Shown: positions 24,064 to 37,950, counted from the stretch's first letter. The stretch is DNA of 64,000 nucleotides from Elysia chlorotica (GCA_003991915.1 RQTK01000048.1:469898-533897), one strand, 5' to 3'. The notes: generated by a model from the letters alone, not told the origin. Translations and numbers: made by a program.

Positions 24064-27000
24064 CTATGCGGATGACTCCTTCAGGTTATCAAAATAGTCC
24101 ATGAGCTGTTCGTAAGTCATGCCCATGGCTTCGTAATCCCACTCTGCCTCATTGTAGCCCATGCCCCCTAGATCATTGTTAGCAACGTCCTCAGGGTCGT
24201 CAGGCAGAGGGTTGGAGGTGATCCGGATGCTGCACTCCGAGCCCTGATAGGTAGACACCATGCTGTTGCGGTTGCTAGCAGTACCACCGGCGCCTGACGA
24301 CACAGAGGTTGCCGGGCAAACCCCACTGCTGGAGCTGCTACTCCCACTTCTGCTGATGGTGTTCAACTTGCGAGTGGAGCTGTGACGCGATGAAGCTGAA
24401 CCCGAGGTTGAGTTTGGCATGACCATCTGGTTCCCGTTGAAATCCTCCTCCGCCATGAGAGCATGATCTACCCCAGCATTCCCGGCCCCCTGTCGCTCAA
24501 GAGTGGCCCGTCCGATCCACACCCAGTCCGGTGCTTGCGAGATCGATCCCGTCACGACTCGAGATGACATCCCCTTGGCGTGAGGCTTACATTTGCGCTG
24601 ATGTCTCATCATGAACACAGCACAGTTGGCGGTGAAGACCAGGATAGCGAAGACAAACACTGCCACCAGGACATACATGGCCACCTCTAATGGTGTGGAG
24701 TGCCTGGACCTTGTGCTGACTGGCTGTTCCAGGGCTTCTGTCTTAGGCTCTTTCGTAACTCCAGACTGCTCATATGAAACTGTCGCAGAGTCAGAATCCG
24801 CAGCTAATGGATGAATCTGGTTTCAAAGAAATAATGAAATAAAAAATAATAATTGCCTATTTGTTTTTGTCGAAAAACTTTTGGATTTTGCTTGACTGTT
24901 GGCTTGTTTTAATCCATCTGCAAACATTTACATGTATAAAAATATACCGCCCTACCTCCTCTGTATGTATCGAATAATTTTTAAAATTTTAGTCACCAGC
25001 GAAGTAAAATAAATCAATAATTATGAAATTTTGTGCGAGTTCAATCTTTTCAATTTTCCGCAACAGTCATATAATGACGGTTAAAACAGTAAGGTGCCAA
25101 AGCTTAATCACAGTGATGTCAAATGGGCCGACTTTTTAAAAACGGTTCTTTTTAGGTAGACATAGGACTTTTACAAACAATTGAGGCTAAATACCAAAAC
25201 CACCTTTGGTTCAATTTTGGGCTTTGTGGCTTTGAAGTATTCTTCCTTGCTATTGTAAATATTACGATGGCCCATGAAGTCCTGATTGCCGGAGTAGTAG
25301 CCGTCACTCTGCAACAGGTTGGTGTGGATTTCTTTGGCAAAGTCCACCTGAGAGCAGAGACAGAAGCAGTGAAACATCAAAACTGTAAGAAGAGTGGTGG
25401 ACTTAAAAAATTATTCATACTGTACTCATGTAGACTAGAGAAACTACATAGGATCTACGTTCTGACTTTCATTTACAAAGTTACAACTTTGATAAACATG
25501 TTAGGATAAAAAATTAAATCGAAGTAATTAAACAGAAGCAAGCCGATTTATTTGCAAACTATTTATTTTACTTACTCTAAGTTATTTATTCTGGTATAAG
25601 AACAAAACAAAAAATCCTCTAAATTATGAGAGCAACTCGAGTCTCCCAAGATTCTCAGATAAACAATTTATCACTTTGGGTGATTATATTTGATAAAAAT
25701 AGGCCACTTGAAGGTGAGAGCCATTTATAATAAGAAACACATTTATTAGGATGCTCTAGAAACTTTTAACATGGAAGAAAAAGAGAAAAACTTTTTTTTC
25801 AATTTGAGTTCCTGACAACAGACAAGTCAAGAGTTATGCTTGTTCACCTGAACATGCACATATTCCGTGTCAAGAGTCCTGGGCTTCTTCCTTTCACAGG
25901 AGTTGCGTTCCTTTAACATGACTTTGATGATCTCCCCCTTTCCATCCCCGACAGCCATTATGGTTGGCGGCAGAAAAGACAGCGCAGAGATCATCTCCTT
26001 CACCTCCACAATGTCATTATTGACGGAGGTCACACGTAGATCGTACTCCTCGGGATCGATGTGTGACAGCGGCAGAATTGTCCCGTCTTTGAACTCTAGA
26101 GCAATGTCAAGGACAGCCTCCTGCAATAAAAGAAGCATAGGTAACAAAAAAAATGTTAATGATATACAGAAAGAGGTCAGATTTTGTTAAAGAATTATGA
26201 TAGGGGCAGTATTGTTCCAACTTTAAACCATAGAGCAATGTAAAATATTATTATACCACCTGGTAAATAAAATCAGATAATGCTTTTTGTCTCACTGGTG
26301 GAATCAAAGAGCCCTGCATCCCAACAATTATATCAGCTCACCCTCCCTGCACTGATGGTGTACATCAGATACAATGAGAAGCTGAGCAGCAAAACACTCG
26401 AGGAAAATCTACATCAACACAAACCTGTTGCTTAGCAACCAGCTGATCCTGTAGAGCAACTGTAGCCAGGAGCGCACCAGGGACATTCTCTATCTTGTCA
26501 ATGCGGATGCTCATGGAGCTGATGACTCGGACCATCAAGCGCTCAATGTCCACCTTATCTTTCCCAACACGAACTTCTCTAGAGCCCAGAATCCTGCCTG
26601 TGGGGGAGATGACCTGAGGAGAAGAGCAGAGTTTACAGTTGAGGGAAGATGAATAGAAGGGGTGTGTCAGTTTAAGTTGTTATCTATTTAAAAGTGCCAA
26701 TTGGGTATGAAAAAAAAGCATTTCATGGACTTTTCTCAACCTTACAAAACTATGCGCATAGTCTATGCTTACTAAAACAATCACAGTGTTAAAAATTATA
26801 ATAATAATAAAAATAAATTAAAAAAGGTTTAGATTTGTACCAATGTACAGTCAATCTTCCCTGCAATTGCATCCTTTCCACAACAATAAGCTAGCCAACA
26901 AATCCGCAGGTAGCTTATGACTGACCAAAACAGAGTGAATCCTGCTTTCAAATATCTTTTTAAGAGCGGATTAAATTTCCATGATTGCAACCCCTCCCAC

Positions 27001-30000
27001 TAACCAGATAAGTATTTAGAGTTACCATTTTTATTCTTTTGTGAAGGACACACTCACACACAAAAACAAAAAACAAACTGCAAACAGGTATATACCGCTA
27101 AACCCACTTTCTTCACAAAACTGGGGAAAGTGTAGAAGAAAAGAAACAAAATTTTACAACACAACAAGAGAAAATTACCTGCACACTGGTTGCCCCAGGT
27201 GATACACCTTGCACAGTGTTGTGAACAATGCGGGCAATATCGGAATCTGCTGTGCGGATGTGTTTCATGACCAGATCAGTGACGAGCACCAAAGTCTTCC
27301 GGCTGCGGAAATACTCTATGCCCTGGCCGGGGGAACTGATGATAAAGCGGGCGTAAACCTCAATCTGCGACTGCTGGTACTTGAGAACACAGCTTCTAGA
27401 AGGGTTTGACTTCTTCGAGCTTCTGTTATTCGTGCTGTTCCACTCTGAATATGGATCAGGACCAGCCTCAGACACACTGCGGATGTATCTGAACAGGGAG
27501 AAGAAAAAAAAAAGAGCAAGTTGTCCAGTGATAAAACGTTAAACGTGAGTTAGCATTTCAGACATGTAATTGTCTATTGGAATAGACTGGTAAAGGCAAA
27601 AGTGATTCATTGTTTTTTTATTCAATAACAAAACTTTATAATTGTGTAGAACAAACTAGATTAAATCTGAAAAGCAATTTCTGTTGGAGTTAAGATAATA
27701 ACCACATATTATCACAAGGATAGCCGGATGGTACATCTCACACATGCCAGTTTCACATTATCACATCAATATGTAGTATAAAAAAAGTGTCTATTTCATG
27801 ATGAAGTTAAAAATGAAATTTGCCTATATGTTTTCCATCAACTAAAGAAAAAGCATAGTGGATTTGTACTATTAACAAACAATAAACATTCCTTTTTAAA
27901 AATTATCTTTAAACCACAATAAATAAAATATTCCGTTATGTAAATTGTAAGCTCAGTCTCGATAAACACAGAACAAAGCGTAACTCTTTCACAAACTCAC
28001 CGCGGTCTGAGATAATCCTGCTGAGGAACTTTCCAGCGTCGGACCAGGCTCAGCCTAGAGTCCGACAGCTGGATGTCAAGATCAGGCTCAGGTACCCAAA
28101 CACGCACCGACGTCTCGGCCATATGGTCTCCAGACCGCACCACAATGGTCACTTTCCGTGAGCCGTGAGTCTCACTTCCATCCAGGTAGATCTCCTCACA
28201 GCGGGTTGAAACCTGGCAAGTTAAATAGAGAGGACACAGCATGAGTTCATTTTCACCAAATACTAATGGGATCCAGACCTGCCACACTCCAGGAACAGAA
28301 AATCTGAATGATTGTATAAAAAAAATCATAATTAGTTCTAAAAAATCTGAATAACGCGCAGTGATCTGCTACAATGTCTCAATCTGTACTCAAGCTTGAG
28401 GTAATTCTGACAGGATGACCGTGTGTATTGTACAAACTATCTCTTACGGGTATTCAAATTTTTTTTTTCATTTTGTCAACATTGGATTTGATAACACCAA
28501 CACAGAGTGCACCTAACATCTTTCTTACACCCCCCCCCTCCCAAAAAAAAAGAGCATGTTATTAGAAGAAGAAAAAAATTCTAATTCAAAGGATAAATTA
28601 GTTCACAAAAAATAATGTATTATCATAGTCTGTCATAAAATCCAGAGATAAAAAACCACCTATCATTACTAAAAAGAGCCAAACTAGACCTAGAACATAG
28701 ATCTATGGGTTGATGATTCAAGTACCGAACATTCAGTTCCATAGACTCTAAAAAAAGCCTAAATTTCTTTCTTGGAGATAAAGTGAGTCCCGAAAAAAAT
28801 CGGAATCCTTCACAGAAAATCGGAATAATTATAATTTAATCAGAATTAAAGGCAGCTATGAGGATCATTTTCTTTGGAGATCCTTTCACACATTATTATT
28901 ATGTAGATATCACATGAGATACATCTCAGTTACATCTCGCCGTAGCTACATAAAGATCTAGTTTCATTTTTTTTTTTAAAAGCTAACATTTTTTTTATCC
29001 ACTAGTCAGTGTTTTTAGCATATATAGAGATATATTATGTTTCTTCTTAGTGCTATCACAATCAGAGATGCCAACTGCCTATGAAAATAAAAATATAAAA
29101 AATAAGCAACTATTACTGACGCCCAACACCATATGCGCATAGAGTCTAAGCAACTTGAAGCACAATTAAAACTCCCAGTCCAAATCCCTGGATGGATCCT
29201 GAATCGGTCAACTCTGCACAGGTTTTTTTTTACTAAGTCATTTCAAACGATTTCAATACAGGTATAAATCTTTGTAAAATAAGCTCTAAGGCTCTAGTTA
29301 TATAACAGAAATGTTTGCTCTGTGTTTACCTTGACAACCTGAGGGTTGAGAGACCTGCACAGAGAATCTTTTGTCACGTCACGGAACGTGTCATCTTGGG
29401 CCACAGAGAAGATCTTCAGCTCGTGTTTGAGGATCTCCCCAGACAATATGGCAGTGTTCAGTAGACTTCTCTCCTGTCACAAAAAAAAAAGAACCAAAAC
29501 ATAAAGGATATAATAAAGCTTTAATCACTAGTTATTTACATATAGTCACTAAGCTAGCAGAATGACGTAATTTTGAGATTATTTTCAATCATTAAGGTAC
29601 ATAATATGTTTTAGCTGCAATATTAATTTAATATATAATTCTTTTACCTCTCAAAATGTTAGCCCGGTAGCCCCTATCTAACTTGCCAGGCGGTCAACTG
29701 CCTTGCAGTTTTGTTTATTAAAATTGTAGCTGGCTCAGTGAGCAGGACATTTTGCAAAGGTGCTGATCTGTTTCGTTTTAACTCGGTTAATTCTTTGTTG
29801 ATGCACCAGAAAGTATATTTTCTGGAGCGTTCCAATCTTCAGCTATCAATACAAACAAAATCTGACACCACCCTCTTATTCCTTCCCCCCTTTCAGTCCT
29901 GAACACAGAGGCATGACTCAACAAAGCACCCTCATCTCAACACTAGTCCAAAACAAATTTTAAATGACACCCCTGATATATTATAGTGGTTATCCGTATG

Positions 30001-33000
30001 GTTCTTAGTTTCTATTTGCCAAAAAAATTACAAGAATGAAATTAAAACTTTCTTTTTAATTAAAAATTTATAAAGTTCTAATGCTTCCTGTGTTTTAGAC
30101 AAGGAACTAACTAGGTGGCTTAATCTAAATGTAAAAAAAAATGGATTTCATGTATACAGCATTATGAACTAATCTGTCATCTGCATTTTTTGCCAAATTG
30201 GGGCTTAAAATTTGCCAAATTTTGCCACAAAAACCCCCAAAATTTGTCAAAAAATTTGCCAAAAGGGACCAAATTTGTCAAAAACATTTGTCGGGCATAA
30301 TTAAGCATCCGAAAAAATATAAATATGCTATATGAAAAAAAAGACAATTTATAGTGTTAAAGGAGGCAGCCTTTATTATTTCCAGCACTAACACAATAAT
30401 ATTAATTATATCGGAAATTTATATAGCGCATAATATAAAAATATACAACATAGTAATGCTATATGAGCTTTACATTCACATTTTTACATTATATTTAAAA
30501 CCATTTACATTAACGGTTACAACTCTCAAATGTTAGCCCGGTAGGCACTATCTAACTTGCCAGGCGGTCAACTGCCTTGCAGTTTTGTTTATTAAAATTG
30601 TAGCTGGCTCAGTGAGCAGGACATTTTGCAAAGGTGCTGATGTTTTGTTCTAACGCGGTTAATTCTTTGTTGATGCACCAGAAAGTATATTTTCTGGAGC
30701 GTTCCAATCTTCAGCTATCAATACACACAAAATCCGACACCATCCTCTTATTCGTTCCCCACTTTCAGTCCTGAACACAGAGGCATGGCTCAATAAAGTA
30801 CCCTCATCTCAACACTAGTCCAAAACAAATTTTCAATGACACCCCTGATATATTATAGTGGCTATCCGTATGGTTTTTAGTTTCTATTTGCCAAAAAATT
30901 ACAAGAATGAAATCAAAACTTTCTTTTTAATTTAACTTTTTTTATAACTAATTTATAAAGTTATAATGCTTCCTGTGTTTTAGACAATGGAACTAACTAG
31001 GTGGCATAAACTAAATGTCCAAAAACTTCATTTCATATATCCAGCATTATGAACTAATTCAAGAAAATCTATAATACATAAAATTCAGAAATTTAGAAAA
31101 CCACTACCAGCCTTTACCTTCAAAACTGGGATTATTTGCTCCGACCGATCAGGTAAGACATGAAATTTGGCCGCCACTTTAAAGCCCTCGGGAAAATAGA
31201 AAGCACTCTGAGCAAGCCGGTGCTTGTCATAGACGACAATCCAGGAGACTCTGGCTGTTGAAGAAGCTCCGGAACCAAACAGTGCCCGCAACTGCCACCT
31301 CATTATTTCCTCTGGCCTGAAAAAATAGAGCATTTAATTTTTTAAATTACAAATTAAAACCTTTCTCTACTGACACTCATAAAACAATCCACTTTAAAAA
31401 TTAAATGGTATCATTTTCACACCACCCTGTTCTCAACAATAAGTAAGCTATTTTGAATGGAAACGATGCTGAAAGTCATGTTGGGTCAGTGAGAGGCGAA
31501 TGTCCAATTTCTAGCGTGACGTGAGCACTACACTTGCATAGCATTATCGACTGTACTTAAGCGTAACAGTTAAGACTTTTAACTTAGCGTAAGTAAATTC
31601 AAACTTAATCCGGAGAGATCTAAGAATAAATAACTAATTTTTAACTCAGACACGAACCGCTCGCGCTGCATAATCAAGGATGTCTAGTCTACTAGCTACA
31701 GTACTAGCACTAGAAGTACACATACCAGTTCTGTTGAGGGAAAGTGATGAATGGTGATACATACTGATAGGCATGTTTGATGTGTAGTTTTAGTGTTGGT
31801 TCCCTTCCCCCTTTTTAAGGTATTATGGCACGAAGATAGATTTGTGGTCTCTTTCTCAGAGCTGAGAATGCCCCAACACAAAAAAAGCTGAATGAAATCT
31901 AGGGACCTTCTCACAAAAAGGAGTAAAACATGTTTTGAAACTGAATAAAGGACATAATACAGTGATGCCAACTGGATCATTATTTTTTTACTGAACTTTT
32001 TCACGAACCAGTACAGCGGCGTACCGGTTTATGAACTTCAAAAATTGCCCCAATCAATGTAGTAGTATATATATAAACACACTATTTTTTTAAAAGCAAA
32101 ATAAGAACAGTGTACTTCTTAAATTAAGTTTATTGGTATGCTTTTTTTTAAATGTATTGAGAGAACTTATAAATTTTACATTGCATAGCGAAGTTGGAGA
32201 AAATGAGGGTGATTAGCAGACCTGGCTAATTTTCAAGGCTTCATGGGCACTGATGTGTTATTTTTTGCATGGCTATGCAGGGCCATTTTTGCTGTTGGAA
32301 CACTTATTGCCTCTAGCTTTACATGTGATGCAGTAAGCACACTAGCTTAATTTTTGGTATTAATCCGATAAGAATTTGATATATTTACGTCTTTCTAGTC
32401 TAACCAATGCCAATTTTCACTCCTTTATCAATTTCTTTAATGTCCATTGGACCAACACGATTGACGAATTCCACCACAGACCAAACTTTATAGATCTAGA
32501 TTTTGATTCTAATCAATAAATCATGAAAGTCTAGTCTAGGTCTACATGAAGTCCTTAGATCTAGATACTCCTCCTACTGTCCTAGTTTAAACCTAGACCA
32601 CGTATATGCAGTGGCACTTTGAATCACACAAAATACATCCAACTGAAGTCTTTGATTGAGAATAGTTTTCACATAGATCCGATATTCCTAACTACCGGTA
32701 CTAAAGTTGAATGACCGGATGTTGTTACTTTGTCATTGAACAACGCATGCTCAGTGATGTTCGTACTTTTTCCAGTTCGCTTAAATTGTTTTTCTTGTTT
32801 CCGTAAGTCAATTCACGACTAAACGGAGATGTACGGAGAACTTTGACGGAACTCGGGCGGTGATTTTTTTTTTTTATGGAACTTTGACGGAAGATTATTT
32901 TTTTACGGAATTCCGTAAATTTACGGAAAATTGGCATCACTGAATAGGCTGACTTGGTGACATGTAAATGAAGATAGATTTGTGGTCTCTTTCTCAGAGC

Positions 33001-36000
33001 TGAGATTACCCCACACAAAAAAGGCTGAATGAAATCTACGGATCTTTTTACAAAAAGGAGTAAAACATGTTTTGAAACAGATAACAAAAAGGAGGAACTA
33101 GATTTTTAAAAAAGGAGGGTTTCAGCCTAAAGGGGAAGGATTCTCAGCCCTGTTTCTATGTTGATGTTTTTTATTCTTAGAGAAAATCAATGTGGTCCTT
33201 TCTTGTATAGGTTTTAGACTAAAGATAAACCATAACCTGAGCTGAGCGTATCCGAAGACGCTTGAAAATGGCGCTAGAAAAAGAACAATCTTCTCTGCAT
33301 CCGATGAACTTTTTTTAAAATATTGATTCCGCAACTAACTGAGATGTGCCCAATAGCTCTTGCTCGTGGTCCTTTCTTATATTGGTTTTAGACTAAAGAT
33401 ATACCATAACTTGAGCGTATCCAAAGACGCTTGAAAATGGCGCTAGAAAAAGAACAATCCTCTCTGCATCCTTTTTTTATATTGATTCCGCAACTAACTG
33501 AGATGTGCCCAATAGCTCTTCCTCTGGACTATCTTACAACGCATAAAACTAACTTCATAATGTTTATAATGTTGTCACATACTGGTCTTGCTGTGTTGCT
33601 TCCTGGCCTTCCTTTGCCAATACTGTGACGATGGCCACACTGTCTTTATCCCCAGCCTCAAAGAAAACCTTCCATCTGCTGTTCAGATCAGTGGAAGCAC
33701 CTTCAATGGCAATGTTTCCACGCACTTCCACCCTGCAGAAAGAAAGATAAAAAAAAATTTTTCAAAATAAAACATCAGTTAAAAAGAAAAAGGAATAAGG
33801 AATTTAAAAAAAAAGGAAAAAACAGAAAAAAGTTTAGTCAAAATTTTGATTTTTATGAATTATTTATCAGCTTATATGCCCCAGCATTCAGACTATATAT
33901 AATGAATGGAATGTGGAGGAATTCCATGGCCAGATACAAGAAGTGATAGACCAGACCCCCAAGAAAGACTATCATCATTGTACAAGGGGAATGGAATGCA
34001 CTAGTAGGAAAGGATGCATGGATTAGAACTGGAAAGGTATGTTGATAAAATTACAACCCAGAGTCAAACAAAAGAGCTGGTTGACATATGCAGTGGGATA
34101 GAAGAAAGAAAAGAAGATGAGCTTAAATTGTGGGTCGTTATTTTTTTTAAAGAATAAGTAATTTATTTTAAAATGTGTGTTTTGAATAAAATGAAAACTA
34201 TTGAGAAAACTTATTTATAAGTTGTTTTCTTCAATTTAAGTACTGAATGGTGACACACTCACAACCTCCACTACCCATCCCCCACCCACCTGAGATTGCA
34301 TAGAGAAGTTATAAATCTTTCTTTAGATGGCTCTCTAGCCCAAAACTAGTCCTAGTACTCATAATTATGCTTGAGAAATCTACACAACTGACTTGCCTTC
34401 AAACTCCATTATAATCTGTAAATCCTTTGATAATGCTGGAAACAAAAAGAATAAAGAAGTATTGACTCAACTTACTTTACATAAAAAGGTTTGAAAGAAG
34501 CATTTGGCTGTAGGAACACAGGGACCTCGATCTTGACGCCTGGTGCGAGGTCGGCCACTGGAATATGAAAGGAGATGTTTCCGGAACGGCGCTCAGTGTA
34601 CTTGTTTACTTGGTCCTGAACCAGCTGAACCGTGGTTATAAACTTTTTGTTTGCGTTATCAGGCGGTCTCCGAGCTGGAGGAATACTGTTAGATACACTG
34701 GCACAATCCTGATTTTCTTTCACTCCAGATAAATCATAGAACAACAAAATCTCTTCACTTGTGGCAGGCTGATACGACCAGGATGAATTGAAGGCATCAG
34801 ATTTCTGAAGCCTGTCGCCAGAGTCCCACCATTTATCCGGGAGATTAACCCCCACCACACAAGCGTTAGTGTCATCATTCAAAATGCACGCCGATGTGTA
34901 CTGCTCCGTGCCTCTGGTGACAAAGAGACGAGCACACCAAATTTGGTCATGCCCATAGTAGTCGAAGAACATCTTGTGCGTCTGATGACGTCTCAGGGGC
35001 CGAGCATGCACCAGAAGTTGCAGATTGCGGTTCGAACGCCTGATGGCACGAGACTCCCCGACGAGGTGGGCGCTGACATCCATGTTGTGGATGACTTGCC
35101 TATGCATGCTGCTCTCAGACTTGTCCCAAACATCCTCGCCATACTGCACAACACTGCTCAGCACCTCGTTCGGAATGCTCTGGAGAAACAAAACATAGTT
35201 GTCTAAGGGTAACAAAACATCATGATTTAATTAAGAGATGTTTTTTACCCCTGTCCATACTGTGTCTTAATGACTTTCTGGGCTCCAATTCAGAGTTGCT
35301 ATTGCTGCATGCTTTTTTTAAAGCAAATCATATAAGCTAAGAACAGGGCCTAACTCAGATTATAACACTTCAGCTAATCTAAATATTTAAAGCATCTATA
35401 GATGGGAGTATGGTTTGTTCGAAAATATGACTTCAAATTGCAGCTTATTGGTCCAAAGAATTTGATCAGTTCAATTATAAATAAACATTATCACTTGTAT
35501 CTACAGTACATTGTAATCATGACAATCTTTCCTAAAGTTGAAGAAAGAGAAAAAGAGGTCAGTTTTAACAGATTAACAAAGTTTCAGTGATGATAAATTA
35601 AGAGTCAAGACATTTTAAAACAAGAATAAAGATGATGTTTTCAACAAAATGTGTAGATCAATATACCTCATAGGTTTCAATTGGGCCATAGCTAGCCCGC
35701 AACTTGTATACCTCCGCTGGGTGAGTCAAAATCAAAGCTTCTTTGACAATAGTTGGTTCAGATGCTTTGAATTTGTGGTACGTGGACTTAAGAAAGAACC
35801 CATCTTGAGTATCGTAAAAGTCTATGTTTATACAGCATACAATTTCTGAAAGCAACAAGAAACAAGCAATAAAAAATGATGATAATGCAATTAATTTAAA
35901 AATAATGCTAAATGATTCTGAAGTGCTCTTTAGAACAAAATGAAGCTTGCTCTATATGACAGTTTGACACATTCACACAAGGACCAAGAGAATTGAGAAT

Positions 36001-36730
36001 TGGATTACAAAACTAAAAGTAACAGGGAAAAATATCAGAATGTCAATCATCACTCAATGTGTGCACTTATGTCTTATGCTGTTTGAATTTGTCAATACAC
36101 CTTTGAAACAATACACATCCTCATATAAAATACTCATGCCTGGGCACCAATCCTATTATAATTAGGTAGTGCAAAACGTTGCCAACTATCACAATATTAG
36201 TGGCTCACGTTCCTCAAAGAAAGCATCCAAGGTAAGTTACTCATTATTTTATTTTAAAGAGAGTGCTCGCAGCTAGGAAAATCTACAATTATTGAATATC
36301 AGAACGGGCCTTTCTTTCACTTTCCCTGCAGTTGGGGTCTGAGGGAGTATAATGTGACCGGCTGAGACAGGAGTCATGGTATCCCTGCCCTGTCTCGTGT
36401 GTGGCAGCACATAAAATTGTCAGACGTCCGTCTTGGGACCCGTCCACAATATAGCCTATATAGTGCTGCTGTTGGACGTTAAACCAACACAACCCAACCC
36501 AACTGAGGTTTAAAATGAATTCTATTTTCTAAAGGCATGAAAATATGAGAGCAGAGCAGACCGTATATATGATGTACCTAATGTGGATGGACACTATTGC
36601 TTTAAGAATATATTTCTATATTTTGTTTAATTTAATTTTACTCTATCACTCATCCACTGCTAACCATTGACTTACCAAACAAAACAAGAGCACAAACGGC
36701 GAGTGAAATCTCACGACCGTCATAAGGCAT
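24064..36730 (-). CDS. TMEM132-family transmembrane protein
   Basis: Minus-strand coding exons: 36730-36676, 35845-35667, 35179-34476, 33732-33583, 31316-31118, 29473-29330, 28212-28001, 27488-27179, 26613-26425, 26120-25848, 25347-25204 and 24816-24064; 3312 nt, 1103 aa, phases consistent. TMEM132 proteins are single-pass, neurally expressed surface proteins with cohesin-like and immunoglobulin-like ectodomains (published family analysis), proposed to act in adhesion and actin linkage. Seen: a signal peptide (residues 1 to about 24), the ASYGP motif near 67 (human TMEM132 has NASYGPF), a large extracellular region, one helix at about 897-921 (VAMYVLVAVFVFAILVF), then a basic stretch (RHQRKCKP) and DWVWIGRA, like the conserved WVWLG cytoplasmic motif. 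The C-terminus is Ser-rich and acidic. The start is the only ATG giving a signal peptide. Vertebrates have five paralogues; this is probably the single invertebrate orthologue. Confidence 0.93.
29648..30174 (+). repeat. About 530-bp dispersed element, copy 1 (TMEM132 intron 5)
   Basis: Starts CTCTCAAAATGTTAGCCCGG and ends near GCATTATGAACTAATC. Copy 2 at 30522-31059 aligns over its whole length in the same orientation. Both hold TAGCTGGCTCAGTGAGCAGG (A-box-like) and, about 50 bp later, CGGTTAATTC (weakly B-box-like), so an old tRNA-derived element is possible. Antisense to the host gene. Confidence 0.7.
30522..31059 (+). repeat. About 530-bp dispersed element, copy 2 (TMEM132 intron 5)
   Basis: Direct copy of 29648-30174 with scattered substitutions and an insertion (TTTAACTTTTTTTATAACTA). 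It ends about 60 bp before exon 5. Between the copies is a patch of short ATTTGCCAAA-like repeats (30190-30290). Confidence 0.7.
31832..31941 (+). repeat. 110-bp direct repeat, copy 1 (TMEM132 intron 4)
   Basis: From GAAGATAGATTTGTGGTCTC to AAACATGTTTTGAAAC; the second copy is at 32970-33078. The two flank the hAT-like inverted pair. Confidence 0.75.
31960..32942. mobile_element. hAT-like non-autonomous element
   Basis: CAGTGATGCCAA at 31960-31971 and its exact inverse TTGGCATCACTG at 32931-32942 bound 983 bp. CAGTG-type 12-bp ends are usual for hAT transposons. The right side is rich in ACGGAA/TTCCGT motifs. An 8-bp target duplication was not found (ACATAATA on the left, AATAGGCT on the right), so age or a composite origin must be assumed. 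No transposase frame. Confidence 0.5.
32970..33078 (+). repeat. 110-bp direct repeat, copy 2 (TMEM132 intron 4)
   Basis: About 85-90% similar by eye to 31832-31941, starting 28 bp after the right end of the hAT-like pair. Confidence 0.75.
33192..33526 (+). repeat. 174-bp tandem duplication beside TMEM132 exon 4
   Basis: Units at 33192-33365 and 33366-33526 both begin GTGGTCCTTTCTT and share CGCTTGAAAATGGCGCTAGA and CTGAGATGTGCCCAATAGCT. The second unit has short deletions. It ends about 57 bp from the splice donor of exon 4. Confidence 0.85.
36331..36500 (+). mobile_element. SINE copy (head-less) in TMEM132 intron 1
   Basis: A clean copy of the family body: AATGTGACCGGCTGAGACAG, a TGTCAGACGTCCGTCTTGGG block, CCCGTCCACAATATAGCC and the end TTGGACGTTAAACCAAC. 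The tRNA-like head is missing. Confidence 0.75.
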
Positions 36731-36898
36731 TTTCACAACTTATGGACTCCAGTACCGACTTGATTAAATGCAATCAATACACCTTCTATCCGAATGCTTT
36801 GGCATGGCGAAATAAAGATGTCTAAATGTGCTGCTTTAATCTCACATCTCAGTAATAACAATTATTGAAAACTATTCAGCCTCTATAGATAGCAGACA

Positions 36899-36909
36899 CC
36901 GCCATCTTG
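36899..36909 (-). promoter_or_regulatory. YY1-like element upstream of TMEM132
   Basis: CAAGATGGCGG on the minus strand, about 170 bp before the TMEM132 ATG. This matches the YY1 consensus AAGATGGCGGC, which often marks transcription starts. Activity is inferred. Confidence 0.4.
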
Positions 36910-37950
36910 TGAGATGCTCTTCATGCCAGAATTCTTCACTTCTCCTGCTTTGCTCACTCTCTAACGGAATTTGTCGTCCTCCAAGTCAAGACTCAATACT
37001 ATAAGCTTAGTACGATTGACGAACTTGTGAATAAATTTTCTTCCAAACTTCCAATGTATGCCATTGTATGGCAAAAAAAGTATAATGTTCCGATGTGAAA
37101 AGCAGTGCGCACTGGTCTTGAGTACATGCAGTATGTGTTTCTATCTTCAGTATATAATACAGCTTATAGATAGATATAACTATCATAAATATTTTACTTG
37201 CAAAAAATATTTTTCAAGGATTACCCACTCTATGTTTAAATAGGCGATACAGTGTTATTATGATTATTTATAAGAAATTATGACGCGAATATGAGGACTA
37301 TACTGTCCTGACCTAGGGGTCAAGGTTAGACGATTTTTGAATGAGAAGTGTTTAAAAACAAACCGGTTGGGGTTGAAAAAAAAAATTTAGACAAAAATGC
37401 AAGCCATACTAATTTCTCATTTGTAAAAAAAGCTATGGCTAGAAGCTATGAACAGATTAAAATTAATAAGCCTGGTCTCAACGAGAATGACAGAGAGAGA
37501 GAGAAGGGGGGGGGGGCAAAGAGAGAGAGTTGGTATGAAGTGCACGGTTACTACACTTGTAAAACGACAAAACCCCAACATTCTACGTGCTTCTCATATT
37601 TACATTTATTTTATATAACATTTGAATAAAAAAAACTGTCAAATTATGGAGAACTGGGGAAAAATAAAGGTCACAATTTAAAGAACGATTAAACTATACA
37701 CTGAAAAAAGGGGGGGGGGGCTACTGGCGAAACTCCACTTTGAAAACTTGAAGAGCGCTAACACTCCAATAGGAGAAAAAAAAACATCGATTAAATTTCA
37801 CTCAGAAATTATGAAAAAAAAACCGTTCATGTTGCTCTGTAAACTGGACTACAAACTTTGACTTAAAGGTTTTGCTTCTAATCTGCTGATGGGTTGAATC
37901 TAACTTCCTTTTTATTTTGACGCATATTTGTTGGAAAGATAGAGGTAGAT

